This document shows, piece after piece, positions 35,968 to 45,470 of a stretch of 64,000 bases of DNA. The position numbers were made by a program, and so were the translations under genes. Below the pieces are notes generated by a model, which was not told the DNA's origin, searched no databases, and saw only the letters and a list, made by a program, of their open reading frames with translations. Positions within the stretch are counted from its first letter, which is position 1, and the number at the start of each line of letters is the position of its first letter. Source of the DNA: Nonomuraea antri (GTDB taxonomy: Bacteria; Actinomycetota; Actinomycetes; Streptosporangiales; Streptosporangiaceae); the NCBI RefSeq assembly GCF_013283785.1, contig NZ_JABCPZ010000015.1, positions 1 to 64,000 on the forward strand, read 5' to 3'.

Positions 35968-36999
35968 TCAGAGCGGGACGCCGAAGACGATGCGGCGGTT
36001 CCTGAACTCGGTGACGCTCCACAGCCTGCCGCCCTGCACCGTCAGGTCCTCCGGGCCGATGCAGTACGGCCGCGTGACGGCCTTGCCGTCGCGCTGCTGC
36101 ACCAGCAGCTTGCCGTTGGTGCCGGCGTCGGCCGCCTGGCTGAGGTACCAGGCGCCGTCCCAGGAGATCGCGCCCTGGATCTTCGGCGCGCCGGTGACGA
36201 ACGCGTCGCGCGGCGCGCCGTCGCCCAGCCCCAGCTCCCAGCGCGCGACCCGGCCGCCGGGCTCGCTCTGGTCGTACTCGCCGGAGATCAGCGAGCCGCT
36301 CGTCCTGTCGATCGACACGAACGAGAACACCGCGCCGGGGGCCGTCACGCGCCAGAAGTCGGTCTGGGGGATCACGTACCGGTAGCCGAAGGCGTGGAAC
36401 CTGCCGCCGTGCCGGCCGATCAGCTTGCCGTCGCCCAGGTCGTTCTGCGCGGTACGCAGGTCGAGCAGGTGGTTGACGTCGAAGACGCGCAGCCCCCTGG
36501 TGGTGTCGGCCACGTACAGCAGGTCGCCGTGCCAGGCGATGCCGCCGGCGTGGATGTTGATCGGCCCGTACGAGCCGTCCGGCTTGGCCTCCACCAGCAG
36601 CGCGTGCTGATACTTGAGCGTCTTCGGGCTCAGGAAGGTGACCCTGATCCCCCGCTCGGGCACCGGCGGCCTGGGCTTGAAGTACCAGCTCACCGCGAAC
36701 ACCGGCACGCCCACGTTCCCCGAGTCCTCGCCGCAGGTCAGGCCCTGCGGGTACCAGTCGGGGGTGTCCTGGTCCCCGGCGTCGAAGGCGTACCACTCGA
36801 CCGGCCTGGGCCGCATCCTGCCCAGCGCGCCTGCCGCCCCGCGGCGCGCCGCCGTCCTGTTGGCCTGGGCGAGCAGCGCCTCGACGCCGGTCGCGCCGAT
36901 GTCCCCGGCGAGTTTCTCCGCCCCTTCGGCCAGCGTCCCCGTCGCCCGCCTTAAGGTGAAGGCCGCCTTCTCCGTGGACACCATCCCCGTGAACGCCAT
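35968..36999 (-). CDS. Hypothetical protein with beta-propeller-like repeats
   Basis: The 343-residue protein has no signal peptide, and I do not recognise its family. Residues about 110-340 have a repetitive beta pattern (for example H-A-G-G-I-A-W-H-G-D-L-L-Y-V-A-D-T-T-R-G-L-R-V-F-D), as in a propeller, with many Trp and Tyr residues. The first 60 residues are helical. ATG 36999 follows GGGGGAGAG. Convergent with paaX. Function unknown. Confidence 0.7.
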   Translation of the reverse strand: MAFTGMVSTEKAAFTLRRATGTLAEGAEKLAGDIGATGVEALLAQANRTAARRGAAGALGRMRPRPVEWYAFDAGDQDTPDWYPQGLTCGEDSGNVGVPVFAVSWYFKPRPPVPERGIRVTFLSPKTLKYQHALLVEAKPDGSYGPINIHAGGIAWHGDLLYVADTTRGLRVFDVNHLLDLRTAQNDLGDGKLIGRHGGRFHAFGYRYVIPQTDFWRVTAPGAVFSFVSIDRTSGSLISGEYDQSEPGGRVARWELGLGDGAPRDAFVTGAPKIQGAISWDGAWYLSQAADAGTNGKLLVQQRDGKAVTRPYCIGPEDLTVQGGRLWSVTEFRNRRIVFGVPL

Positions 37000-37064
37000 C
37001 TCTCCCCCACTCTTCCGTCCTGTTGCCAAGTGTGACGGACCGGGCGGCCACAAGGTTGTCGTTT

Positions 37065-38462
37065 CTAGGGCCACAGATGCACCGGCAGCCCCGTCAGCGC
37101 CAGCTCCCGGTAGCGCCGCACCAGCCGTTCGGTGTCGCCGCCGAGCCGCTCCAGCGTCTCGCGCTGCCAGGCCGCGCCGGTGCGGCGCAGCCGGGTGCGC
37201 TGGGCGATCACGTCCAGCGCCCGGTCCACGTCGTACGGCGTCACCCCGGCCGCCAGCAGCGCCGCCCGCGCCTCGGGCAGCAGCCGCAGCACCAGGTCGG
37301 CGGCCTCGTGCTCGCCGTCGAGCCCCGGCCAGGACAGCTTGGCGTCCAGCCCGTGCATGGCGGCCCGGTAGAAGTTCTGGTACGCCTCGGCGAAGCGGTA
37401 GCCGGTCAGGTCGCGCTCGGCCTGCGACAGCGTCAGCCCGAGCAGGAACGCGGTGTTGGCCGCCATGTCCGCGCACGAGGGCCCGGCCGGCAGGGCGCGC
37501 AGCTCGATGCGCAGGTGGCCGCCGTCGGCCGGGTCGTAGACGGGCCGGTTCCACTGCCAGATCGTGCCCTGGTGCAGGCGCAGCTCGGGCACCTCGCGCG
37601 GGTCGGCGTCCGCGCTCAGGTCGGGCACCACCGGCTCGTAGTCGCGCACGTACCGCTCGAACAGCTCGTAGGCGCCCTCGCGCACCCAGTCGGAGCCGAA
37701 CGTGACGCGGCCGTCCCTGCGCTCGGGCCGCTGCACGTCCCGGTCGTCGGCGGCCTCCTCCATCAGCGCGATCCTGGTCTCCTCCCACAGCCGCCTGCCC
37801 AGGAAGAACGGCGAGTTCCCACACGCCGCGAGCACCGGCCCGATGGCGAGCTGGGCGGCGTTGAACAGCCGGGCGAACCGCTCGGGCGGCGTGCGGACGT
37901 GCACCTGCCAGGAGGTGTTGGCGGCCTCGAGTATCACGTCCTCGACCGACAGCTCCAGCTCGTCGATCTTGACCAGGAACGGTTCGAGCCGCAGCCGGCG
38001 CAGGCCCCGGCTCATCGCCCGGTACCGCTTCTGGTCGCTCATCGCGCCGGGGGTGAAGTCCTCGGTGCTCAGCGTGGGCAGGATGCCGATGGGCAGCGCG
38101 CCGCCGCCCTCGACCGTCTCGTCCACCTTGGCCAGGGTCTCCTGGATCTCCGCGCCGAGCCGTTCGAAGGGTTCTCCGGCCAGTGACATCGGGGTGAGGT
38201 TGACCTCCAGGTTGAACCGGCCCAGTTCGAGCACCACGCGGGGGTCGTCGAGCCGGTCTCGGGTCTCGCTGTTGCGCGGCAGCGGCCTGCCGTGCTCGTC
38301 GATGAGGAACAGCTCCAGCTCGGCGCCGATCGTGGTCGGGCCCTGGCCGAAGCCGGGGGTGTCGAGCAGCTCGCGCAGGACGCCGAGCTGCTCGTCGAGC
38401 CGTTCGCCGAAGCGCACGAACTCCGCCTCGGTAAAGCGCTCTTTATCCAGGTCTCGTCCCAT
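37065..38462 (-). CDS. Glutamate-cysteine ligase family protein (GCS2)
   Basis: The 465-residue protein belongs to the GCS2/YbdK glutamate-cysteine ligase family: I-G-A-E-L-E-L-F-L-I-D near the N-terminus (ATP/metal glutamates), L-E-V-N-L-T-P-M-S and A-A-N-T-S-W-Q-V-H. In actinomycetes such ligases make gamma-glutamylcysteine, for example for ergothioneine (EgtA), or ligate other amines. At 465 residues it is longer than E. coli YbdK, and no other egt genes are nearby, so the specific product is open. ATG 38462 follows AGAAGGGGG. An SDR gene lies 36 bp upstream on the same strand. Confidence 0.83.
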   Translation of the reverse strand: MGRDLDKERFTEAEFVRFGERLDEQLGVLRELLDTPGFGQGPTTIGAELELFLIDEHGRPLPRNSETRDRLDDPRVVLELGRFNLEVNLTPMSLAGEPFERLGAEIQETLAKVDETVEGGGALPIGILPTLSTEDFTPGAMSDQKRYRAMSRGLRRLRLEPFLVKIDELELSVEDVILEAANTSWQVHVRTPPERFARLFNAAQLAIGPVLAACGNSPFFLGRRLWEETRIALMEEAADDRDVQRPERRDGRVTFGSDWVREGAYELFERYVRDYEPVVPDLSADADPREVPELRLHQGTIWQWNRPVYDPADGGHLRIELRALPAGPSCADMAANTAFLLGLTLSQAERDLTGYRFAEAYQNFYRAAMHGLDAKLSWPGLDGEHEAADLVLRLLPEARAALLAAGVTPYDVDRALDVIAQRTRLRRTGAAWQRETLERLGGDTERLVRRYRELALTGLPVHLWP

Positions 38463-38497
38463 CACCCCCTTCTGTCCGATTGGTGTGGATTGACACC

Positions 38498-39208
38498 TCA
38501 CCAGCGGATCGGACCGGCATCCTCCAGGTAGGCGCCGGTAGGCCCGTCCGCGCCGAGCGTCGCGAGCTCGACCGCGATGGCCGCGCCCTGCTCGGCCGTG
38601 CGGAGGCCGCTGTGCCCGTTCAGGTCGGTGGCGCAGTGGCCCGGGTTGGCCGCGTTCACCTTGATCGGGGTGTCCCACAGCTCCTTGGCGTAGCTGACCG
38701 TGATCATGTTGAGCGCGGACTTGGAGGAGTTGTACGACAAATAGTTGTGCACCCAGAACGGCCCGTCCACGTCCATGGCCAGGCCCAGCGACCCGAGCTC
38801 GCTCGACATGTTCACGATCCGCGCCGCCGGCGCCCTGCGCAGCAGCGGCAGCATCGCGTTGGTGACCGTGACCACGCCGAACACGTTGGTCTCGTAGACC
38901 CGCCTGAGGTCGTCGACCGGGGTCGCGCTCGGACCGGCGTCCTCGTTCCAGATGACGATGCCGGCGTTGTTGACCAGGATGTCCAGCACCCCGTACTCGT
39001 GCTCGATCCACTTGGCGGCGGCGGTGACGCTGCCGGCGTCCGTCACGTCGAGCCGGACGAACGGCTGGCCGAGCCGTTCCGCGGCGGCCCGCCCGCGCTC
39101 CTCGTCGCGCGCTCCCACGATCGCGGTGATGCCGCGCTCGCCGAGCAGGCGGGCGATCTCGTAGCCGATTCCCTTGTTGGCGCCCGTGATGAGGGCGGTC
39201 TTCGTCAT
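38498..39208 (-). CDS. Short-chain dehydrogenase/reductase
   Basis: The 236-residue classical SDR has N-terminal T-G-A-N-K-G-I-G, N-N-A-G at about residue 85, a catalytic Ser in N-M-S-S-E and Tyr/Lys in Y-L-S-Y-N-S-S-K. I-K-V-N-A-A-N-P-G-H-C-A-T-D follows. It uses NAD(P)H to reduce a carbonyl. I chose ATG 39208 (M-T-K-T-A-L-I-T-G); M-G-M-T-K at 39214 is equally possible. It probably shares a transcript with the GCS2 gene. Confidence 0.87.
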   Translation of the reverse strand: MTKTALITGANKGIGYEIARLLGERGITAIVGARDEERGRAAAERLGQPFVRLDVTDAGSVTAAAKWIEHEYGVLDILVNNAGIVIWNEDAGPSATPVDDLRRVYETNVFGVVTVTNAMLPLLRRAPAARIVNMSSELGSLGLAMDVDGPFWVHNYLSYNSSKSALNMITVSYAKELWDTPIKVNAANPGHCATDLNGHSGLRTAEQGAAIAVELATLGADGPTGAYLEDAGPIRW

Positions 39209-39389
39209 GCCCATCACGTTCGCGCAGGCAGGAGCCCCGCGGGAGAGACCCGGCGAGGCTGGGATCGGCGATACCACCCACGCGGGCCACGGCCTGCGCG
39301 GCGCCGGGTTCGCCGCGGTCCGGACGGAACCCGAGGCCGAGCAGCGCAGGGCTTGCGCGCGTCGCGGCGGTTGACCCTAAGCTCGTGAG

Positions 39390-40427
39390 ATGCGCGCGGT
39401 TGCCTTCGACGTCTTCGCCGGTGAGCTGGACCTACGTGAGCTCCCCGACCCTTCGCCCGCTCCGCACGGGGCGGTGATCAGGGTCGAGGCGACCGGGCTT
39501 TGCCGCAGCGACTGGCACGGCTGGCAAGGACACGATCCCGACATCACCGTGCTGCCGCACGTGCCGGGACACGAGCTGGCCGGCGTGGTGGAGGCGGTCG
39601 GCTCCGGCGTGCGCCACTGGCGGCCGGGCGCCCGCGTGACCGTCCCGTTCGTGTGCGCCTGCGGGAGCTGCCCGTCCTGCGCGGCCGGGCAGCAGCAGGT
39701 GTGCGAACGCCAGACCCAGCCCGGCTTCACCCACTGGGGGTCGTTCGCCGAGTACGTGGCGATCGACCACGCCGACGTCAACCTGATCGCCGTCCCCGAC
39801 GACATGACCGACGTGACCGCCGCCGGGCTCGGCTGCCGGTTCGCCACCGCGTTCCGTGCCGTCGTCCAGGTGGGCGAGGTGCGGCCGGGCGAATGGGTGG
39901 CCGTGCACGGCTGCGGCGGGGTCGGGCTGTCCGCCGTCATGATCGCGACGGCCGCCGGGGCGCGTGTGGTGGCCGTGGACGTCAGCGCCGACGCGCTCCA
40001 CCTGGCCGAGCTGGCCGGGGCCACCCACTTCGTCAACGCCGCGGCCGGCGACGCGGCCGCCCAGGTGCGCGAGCTGACCAGGGGCGGCGCGCACGTCTCC
40101 ATCGACGCGCTGGGCAGCGCCCAGACCTGCGCCGCGGCCGTCGAGAGCCTGCGCCGCCGGGGCCGGCACGTGCAGGTCGGGCTGCTGCCCGGCGGGCCGA
40201 CGCCGGTGCCGATGGACCGGGTCATCGGCCACGAGCTGCGGCTGCTCGGCAGCCACGGCATGGCCGCGCACGCCTACCCGCCCATGCTGGAGATGATCAG
40301 GGCCGGCGTGCTGCAGCCCGACCAGCTCGTCACCCGCACCATCGGCCTGGCCGACGCGGGCAAGGCGCTGGCCTCCATCGGCTCGGTGCCGGGCGTCACG
40401 ATGATCACTCCTCGATTTCCACTCTGA
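39390..40427 (+). CDS. Zinc-dependent alcohol dehydrogenase
   Basis: The 345-residue medium-chain dehydrogenase has catalytic-zinc ligands (Cys in G-L-C-R-S-D-W-H, His-Glu in P-G-H-E-L-A-G). Four structural-zinc cysteines follow (C-G-S-C-P-S-C and a later Cys before E-R-Q-T). The coenzyme motif is H-G-C-G-G-V-G-L-S. It oxidises alcohols with NAD(P); the substrate is unknown. The last 23 bp overlap the convergent carboxymuconolactone-decarboxylase-like gene. Confidence 0.9.
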   Translation: MRAVAFDVFAGELDLRELPDPSPAPHGAVIRVEATGLCRSDWHGWQGHDPDITVLPHVPGHELAGVVEAVGSGVRHWRPGARVTVPFVCACGSCPSCAAGQQQVCERQTQPGFTHWGSFAEYVAIDHADVNLIAVPDDMTDVTAAGLGCRFATAFRAVVQVGEVRPGEWVAVHGCGGVGLSAVMIATAAGARVVAVDVSADALHLAELAGATHFVNAAAGDAAAQVRELTRGGAHVSIDALGSAQTCAAAVESLRRRGRHVQVGLLPGGPTPVPMDRVIGHELRLLGSHGMAAHAYPPMLEMIRAGVLQPDQLVTRTIGLADAGKALASIGSVPGVTMITPRFPL

Positions 40428-40893
40428 GCGTCCTGAGCACCAGGGCGAGCATGCCGTAGTGGGCCACCAGCATGACCAGCTCGATCCTGCTCGCCTCGTC
40501 GTAGCGGTCGCACAGGGCGGCCCAGGTGGCGTCGGTCAGGTCGCCGGCGTAGTGCAGGTCGTCGGCGACCTGCAGCACCAGGCGGTCCTCGACCGGCCAG
40601 AGCGCGTCGGGCTGGCGCACCCACTCGATCTCCTCCGCGCTCAGTCCCGCCTCGCGGCCCAGCCGCGCGTGCTGGTGCCATTCGTAGGCGCTGCCGCTGT
40701 GGTAGGCGGTGCGCAGAATGGCCAGCTCGCGGTCGCGGGGCGGGAGCGTGCCGTCCAGCAGCGCGCCGCCGAACCGCAGCCAGGCGCGGTAGAGCGAGGG
40801 ATGCCGGCCGAGCGTGGTGAAGATGTTGTACGGATTGGCCTTCTGGAAGTCGTCCCATTCTTCCGGTGGTAAGGGCCGTACGCGGGGAGTCAT
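40405..40893 (-). CDS. Carboxymuconolactone decarboxylase/AhpD-fold protein
   Basis: The 162-residue helical protein has the conserved C-M-D core [21 protein letters not shown]. The E-W-x-x-H motif matches the carboxymuconolactone decarboxylase branch. The redox C-x-x-C of AhpD is absent, so it is not a peroxidase-like member. Start at ATG 40893 (M-T-P-R-V-R) is the better guess; ATG 40905 is also open. Overlaps the ADH gene's 3' end by 23 bp. Confidence 0.8.
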   Translation of the reverse strand: MTPRVRPLPPEEWDDFQKANPYNIFTTLGRHPSLYRAWLRFGGALLDGTLPPRDRELAILRTAYHSGSAYEWHQHARLGREAGLSAEEIEWVRQPDALWPVEDRLVLQVADDLHYAGDLTDATWAALCDRYDEASRIELVMLVAHYGMLALVLRTLRVEIEE

Positions 40894-41048
40894 GATGTGT
40901 ACCATTCCCCCGCATTTCAGAATATGAGCAGGCGTCGGACAGGAGATCGGGTCTGACCGCGATGCGGCCGACACTTTTCACATCAGGGTCAATACGGCAG
41001 GATGAAGTCACCTGACGGGTGTTGTCCAGTGAACGGCAAGGACCGCAA

Positions 41049-41654
41049 GTGATCCGAACGTTGCTCGCTGAGGACATGAATCTGGTACGTGGCGCGATCG
41101 TGGCGTTACTGGCCTACGAGGAGGACATCGAGGTCGTCGCGGAAGTCGAACGAGGCGACCACATCCTGGCCGCCGCCACCGCCAGCCGCCCCCACGTGGC
41201 GGTCATCGACATCTCACTGCCCGGCCAGGACGGCCTGTCCGCCGCCGCCGAACTGCACGACAAGCTGCCCGAGTGCGGCGTGCTGATCCTCACCGGGGTC
41301 GGGACACCCGGGCTGCTCAAGCGGGCGCTGGACGTGCACGTACGCGGCTTCATGGCCAAGGACGCCCCGCCGTCGCAGCTCGCCGACGCCATCCGCAGGG
41401 TGGCCGGCGGCGAGCGCGTGATCGACTCCGAGCTGGCGATCGCCGCGATGAAGCCGACGGAGGCCCCGCTGACGCAGCGCGAGCTGGACGTCATCGAGGC
41501 CGCCGCCGACGGCGCGTCGATCGCGGAGATCGCCGCCACGCTGTTCCTGGCCGAGGGCACGGTCCGGAACTACCTGTGCCGGACCACCGCCAAGCTGGGC
41601 GCGCGCAGCAGGATCGACGCCATCAGGATCGTGCGCGAGTCGGGCTGGATCTGA
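41049..41654 (+). CDS. RamR/DesR-like NarL-family response regulator of the lanthipeptide cluster
   Basis: The 201-residue protein has a receiver domain (Glu 8-Asp 9, phospho-acceptor Asp 54 in V-A-V-I-D-I-S, Lys 104). A C-terminal LuxR/NarL helix-turn-helix follows (L-T-Q-R-E-L-D-V-I through G-T-V-R-N-Y-L). The sequence opens I-R-T-L-L-A-E-D-M-N-L-V-R-G-A-I-V-A-L-L, the same style as DesR and the RamR/AmfR regulators of SapB/AmfS clusters. GTG 41049 has AAGGAC upstream. It converges on the prolyl oligopeptidase, and its presumed kinase lies at the opposite end of the cluster. Confidence 0.85.
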   Translation: MIRTLLAEDMNLVRGAIVALLAYEEDIEVVAEVERGDHILAAATASRPHVAVIDISLPGQDGLSAAAELHDKLPECGVLILTGVGTPGLLKRALDVHVRGFMAKDAPPSQLADAIRRVAGGERVIDSELAIAAMKPTEAPLTQRELDVIEAAADGASIAEIAATLFLAEGTVRNYLCRTTAKLGARSRIDAIRIVRESGWI

Positions 41655-41660
41655 GCCGCG

Positions 41661-41713
41661 CGTCGGGTCCGGTGTGCGCGGCCGGTCAGGCGTCGAGTCC
41701 GGTGTGCGCGGCC
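41661..41713. repeat. 23-bp direct repeat at the end of the prolyl oligopeptidase gene
   Basis: Copies at 41661-41683 and 41691-41713 differ at one base (unit 30 bp). The second copy encodes the last residues of the peptidase (A-A-H-T-G-L-D-A region); the first is duplicated just past its stop codon. This is the same kind of 3'-end duplication as at 2861-2967. Confidence 0.7.
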
Positions 41714-43698
41714 AGGAAGGCCAGGACGTCGGCGGCCAGCCCGATCGAGCGGCTGACCGCCCGCGCGCCGTGGCCGACCCCGGTCTCGTTCCTGAGCAGG
41801 ACCGGCCGGCTCCCGCCGGTCGCCCACTGCAGGGCCGCGCACATCTTGCGCGCGTGCATCGGATCCACCCGGGTGTCGGACGCCGAGCAGGTGAACAGCG
41901 TCGCCGGATAGTCCACGCCGCGGCTCACCCGGTGGTAGGGCGAGTAGGCCAGCAGCCAGCCGAGCTGCGCCGGGTCGTCGGGGTCGCCGTACTCGCCGGT
42001 CCAGGACGCGCCGAGGCCGCTGCGGTGGTAGCGGACCATGTCGAGCAGCCCGGCCGAGCACACGGCCGCCGCGAACAGGTCAGGCCGCTGGGTGATCGCC
42101 GCGCCCACGAGCAGGCCGCCGCCCGATTCGCCGCAGATGCCGAGCCGCCCGGGCGTCGTCCAGCCGTCGGCGATCAGCTTCTCGGCGGCGGCGGTGAAGT
42201 CGTCGAAGGTGTTCTGCTTGCGCTCCAGCATGCCGTCGCGGTGCCACGACTCGCCTTCCTCGCCGCCGCCGCGCAGCCCGGCGATGGCCAGCACGCCGCC
42301 CGCCTCCACCCAGGCCAGCGAGTCGGCGGCGTAGCCGGGCGTCAGGGGGATGCCGAAGCCGCCGTAGCCGGTCAGGATGGCCGGGCGCGGCCCCTCGCGG
42401 CCCGCCAGGGCGACCACGACCATGCGGACCCGGGTGCCGTCGGCGGAGGCGTACTCGACATGGTGGCTCTCCATCGCGGGCATCGCCATGCCGGCCGGCG
42501 CCGGCGTTCCGCCCGGCCCAGGGGACCAGGGGGTGGTGTCGCCGGTCTCGGCGTCGTAGCGCCACACCCGGCCGGGGGTGACGGCGTCGGTGTAGACGAA
42601 CCACGCCTCCAGGCCGCCCTCGGGACGGCAGGTGAGCGAGGCGATCGAGCCGCTGCCCGGCAATGGCACCTCCCCCGTCCGCCGGCCGGAACCGTCGTAG
42701 CGGACGATCTCGCCGACCGCGTGCCTGGTCCTGGACACCAGCAGGGTGCCGTCCTGGAGCACGGTGAACGCGCCCAGCACGGCCTCCGGGTCCTCCGGGA
42801 CGAGGTCCCGCCAGCGCGCGGGCTCGGCGGGATCGGCGACGCAGAGCCGGCGGCGCGGCGCGTCCCTGTCGGTGAGCAGGTAGAGCCGGCCGTCGCAGGC
42901 GACGCCGCCCGCCGTCCTGGCCGCCACCCCCACCTGCGCCGGGCGCGGGCCGAGCTTGTCCGGCGGCCCGGCCGACAGGTCGGCGAGCCACAGGTCGTTG
43001 CCCGTCGGGGTGGCCGCGGAGATCGCCAGCCAGCGGCCGTCCGGGCTGATCTGCACGCCGTACGAGACCGGGCCCCTGGTGAAGACCGGCACGTCGGCGC
43101 CGCCGAGCGTGCGCAGCCGAACGCCCTCGCGGAAGCGCACGTAGTAGAACGCCTGCCCGCCGGGCAGCCAGGCGACCGGCGAGTACCGGCAGCCGCCGAC
43201 GGGGCCGTCCACCGGCTCGCCCGAGTCGACGTCGATGACGTGCAGGTCGGCCCGCTCGTCGCCGCTGCGCGAGATCTGGTAGGCCAGGCGGCGTCCTTCC
43301 AGGTCGGGCTGCCAGTCGTCGAGCGTGGTGAGCCCGGACGGGTCCAGCGCCATCGGGTCGAGCACCGGCCGGTCGTCGCAGTACAGCACCGGGTGCTCCT
43401 GGCAGGCCGTCTGGCTCTGGTGGAAGCGCCGGCCGCCGCGCCAGACCGGCGGGCTCACCATGCCGGTGACGCTCAGCTCGGTCAGCCGGGCGGCGAACCG
43501 CTCGCGCCCGGGCAGCCGGGCCGCGCCCTCGCGCCACAGCTCCTCCTGCTCCACGAGCCAGGCGGCGGTCCTGGGGTCGTGCGGGTCCTCCAGCCATCGG
43601 TACGGGTCGGCGATCCGATGGCCGTGACGGTCGTCGACGACGTCGTGCCGCTCGGCGGCCGGGTGGGTGGCGGGCCGGGCTTCATCGGGCAAGGTCAT
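41686..43698 (-). CDS. Prolyl oligopeptidase (S9), probable lanthipeptide leader protease
   Basis: The 670-residue serine peptidase has an N-terminal segment (H-G-H-R-I-A-D-P-Y-R-W-L-E-D-P), a beta-propeller middle and an alpha/beta-hydrolase C-terminus. The nucleophile is in C-G-E-S-G-G-G-L, the Asp in A-S-D-T-R-V-D-P-M-H-A-R-K-M and the His in G-V-G-H-G-A. It cleaves after proline. In class III lanthipeptide clusters such as that of flavipeptin, prolyl oligopeptidases (FlaP) remove leader peptides; this gene is the last of the lanthipeptide operon, coupled to the exporter by an ATGA overlap at 43695-43698. That role is inferred from context. Confidence 0.88.
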   Translation of the reverse strand: MTLPDEARPATHPAAERHDVVDDRHGHRIADPYRWLEDPHDPRTAAWLVEQEELWREGAARLPGRERFAARLTELSVTGMVSPPVWRGGRRFHQSQTACQEHPVLYCDDRPVLDPMALDPSGLTTLDDWQPDLEGRRLAYQISRSGDERADLHVIDVDSGEPVDGPVGGCRYSPVAWLPGGQAFYYVRFREGVRLRTLGGADVPVFTRGPVSYGVQISPDGRWLAISAATPTGNDLWLADLSAGPPDKLGPRPAQVGVAARTAGGVACDGRLYLLTDRDAPRRRLCVADPAEPARWRDLVPEDPEAVLGAFTVLQDGTLLVSRTRHAVGEIVRYDGSGRRTGEVPLPGSGSIASLTCRPEGGLEAWFVYTDAVTPGRVWRYDAETGDTTPWSPGPGGTPAPAGMAMPAMESHHVEYASADGTRVRMVVVALAGREGPRPAILTGYGGFGIPLTPGYAADSLAWVEAGGVLAIAGLRGGGEEGESWHRDGMLERKQNTFDDFTAAAEKLIADGWTTPGRLGICGESGGGLLVGAAITQRPDLFAAAVCSAGLLDMVRYHRSGLGASWTGEYGDPDDPAQLGWLLAYSPYHRVSRGVDYPATLFTCSASDTRVDPMHARKMCAALQWATGGSRPVLLRNETGVGHGARAVSRSIGLAADVLAFLAAHTGLDA

Positions 43699-45470
43699 GA
43701 GACGGGCTCCGGGTTCCAGTGGCCGGTGAGGTCGGCGTACAGCGGGGAGACGGGCACCAGTTCGTCGTGGGTGCCGAGCAGGGCCCGCTCGCCGTCCATG
43801 AGCAGGATGCGGTGCGCGCGGCGGGCCGAGGTGAGCCGGTGCGCGATCACGACGAGCGTGCCGCCGCGGCGCGCGAACGCGGTCTCGACGCGGGCCTCGG
43901 CCGCGTGGTCCAGATGGCAGGTCGCCTCGTCCAGGATGACCAGCGGCGCGTCGGCGAGGTAGGCGCGCACCAGGGCGACGAGCTGGCGGCGGCCCGGCGA
44001 CAGCGCGGCCGGGTCGAGCACCGCGTCGTGGCCGCCCGCGCGGTCCGCCAGGTCGGCGGCGCCGAGCGCGGCGAGCGCGGCGGCCAGCCGCTCGTCGGGC
44101 ACGTCGGCGGCGCACAGGTAGGTGAGGTTCTCGCGGAGCGTGCCGCGGAACACGTACGCCTCCTGCGGGATCAGCACCCGCGAGGCGGGGCCGACCTCGG
44201 GCGCGGGGACGCCGCCGATCAGGATCTCGCCCCGGTCGGGGCGCAGCAGGCCGGTGATCAGGCTCGCCAGCGTGGACTTGCCCGCGCCGCTCGGCCCGAC
44301 GACGGCCAGGTGCTCGCCCGGTTCGAGGGTGAGGTCGAGGCCGTCGACGACCGGGGCGGCGTGCGGACCGTAGGAGAAGGTGACGCCGCGCAACCGCACG
44401 ACGGCGTCCGGCCTCGAAGGCGCGGGTGCAGGCGCGGGTGCAGGTGCGGGCCCGGCGGCGGGCACGGCGGCCTCCGCGGGTGGCGGGGTTTCTCCCGTGA
44501 TGCGGTTCAGCGCCGCGAACAGCCGGATCGCGCTCACCCCGAGCCCCTGGACCAGGCCGTTCAGCGCGGGCGCGAGCGACTGGGTGACGTAGGCGAGCGC
44601 GCCCACCACGACGCCCGGCCCCGCGCCGCCGTCCAGCAGCCACGGGGTGCCGGCGAGCACGAGGAGCACGGGCAGCCAGCCGCCGACCGCGAGCGCCGCG
44701 GTGCGCGCGGCCGTCACAGCGGCCAGGGAGCGGGCCGCCGCCGCCTGGCACTCCACCCGGCCGCGCAGCCGGTCGCTCACGCCGTCCTCCAGCCCGCAGG
44801 CCTCGATGTCGCGCAGCGCGCCGGCGGCGGCGGTCATGCTCTCGTTCAGTTCCTCGTCGGCCAGCAGGAACGCGCGCTGGCTGCGGGCCAGGCGCGGCAG
44901 CGACGCCAGGAACAGGCCGAGCCCGGCGGCGAACGGCGGCAGCACCAGCACGAGCGCCTGCGGAGCCAGCGTCAGCAGCCCCAGCACCACGCTGACCAGC
45001 GTGAACGCGAACCCGCGCACGGTGGTGACGACGGCCGCGAAGGCGTCTCTGGCCAGCTCCACCTGCAGCCCGGCCCGGGCCACGGCCGAGCTGTCCCCCC
45101 TGGCCGCGCCTGAGCCGCCGGGCCGCGCCGCCTCGCCCAGCGTCCGGTGTACGACGTGGGTCAGCAGGTCGTCGCGGAACGGCTCGGCCATCGCGGCCAC
45201 CGCCAGCACCACCTGGCGGGCCGCCACGGCGGCCAGCAGCCACACGCCGCCGAGCGCCGCCAGCCAGGCCACGCCGGTCAGCGGGCGGGCGGCGGCGAAG
45301 CCGTCCTCGATGGCGCGGGCGACGGCGTGCCCGATCAGGAACGCGGGCCCGGCCTCGACCAGCGACCACAGCCCCAGCCTGAGCAGCAGGGACGGCTCCC
45401 GGCGCAGCGCCGCCCACACCATCGCCCGCCCGGCACGGCTGCCGGACGGCGGTCGCTCCCGCCGGTTCAC
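43695..45470 (-). CDS. ABC exporter half-transporter 2 of the lanthipeptide cluster
   Basis: The 591-residue protein has an N-terminal six-helix membrane domain, an Ala-Pro linker (A-P-A-P-A-P-A-P) and a C-terminal ATPase domain. Walker A is G-P-S-G-A-G-K-S-T, Walker B L-V-I-L-D-E-A-T (catalytic Glu present) and the H-loop V-I-A-H-R. The signature is L-S-P-G-R instead of L-S-G-G-Q. GTG 45470 overlaps the stop of the other exporter gene (GTGA), and its own stop overlaps the peptidase start. It should pair with the preceding half-transporter to export the peptide. Confidence 0.88.
   Translation of the reverse strand: MNRRERPPSGSRAGRAMVWAALRREPSLLLRLGLWSLVEAGPAFLIGHAVARAIEDGFAAARPLTGVAWLAALGGVWLLAAVAARQVVLAVAAMAEPFRDDLLTHVVHRTLGEAARPGGSGAARGDSSAVARAGLQVELARDAFAAVVTTVRGFAFTLVSVVLGLLTLAPQALVLVLPPFAAGLGLFLASLPRLARSQRAFLLADEELNESMTAAAGALRDIEACGLEDGVSDRLRGRVECQAAAARSLAAVTAARTAALAVGGWLPVLLVLAGTPWLLDGGAGPGVVVGALAYVTQSLAPALNGLVQGLGVSAIRLFAALNRITGETPPPAEAAVPAAGPAPAPAPAPAPSRPDAVVRLRGVTFSYGPHAAPVVDGLDLTLEPGEHLAVVGPSGAGKSTLASLITGLLRPDRGEILIGGVPAPEVGPASRVLIPQEAYVFRGTLRENLTYLCAADVPDERLAAALAALGAADLADRAGGHDAVLDPAALSPGRRQLVALVRAYLADAPLVILDEATCHLDHAAEARVETAFARRGGTLVVIAHRLTSARRAHRILLMDGERALLGTHDELVPVSPLYADLTGHWNPEPVS

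Noticed and set aside
37065..39290. Fusion of an upstream region and GCS2 ligase in one 741-codon frame
   Set aside because: Codons before ATG 38462 overlap the SDR gene in another frame and show no family character; AGAAGGGGG marks the true start.
41686..45417. Single 1,243-codon frame apparently joining the exporter and the prolyl oligopeptidase
   Set aside because: The N-terminal part is an anti-frame reading of the ABC gene with Ala/Arg/Gly bias only. The peptidase proper starts at ATG 43698, which overlaps the exporter stop by ATGA.
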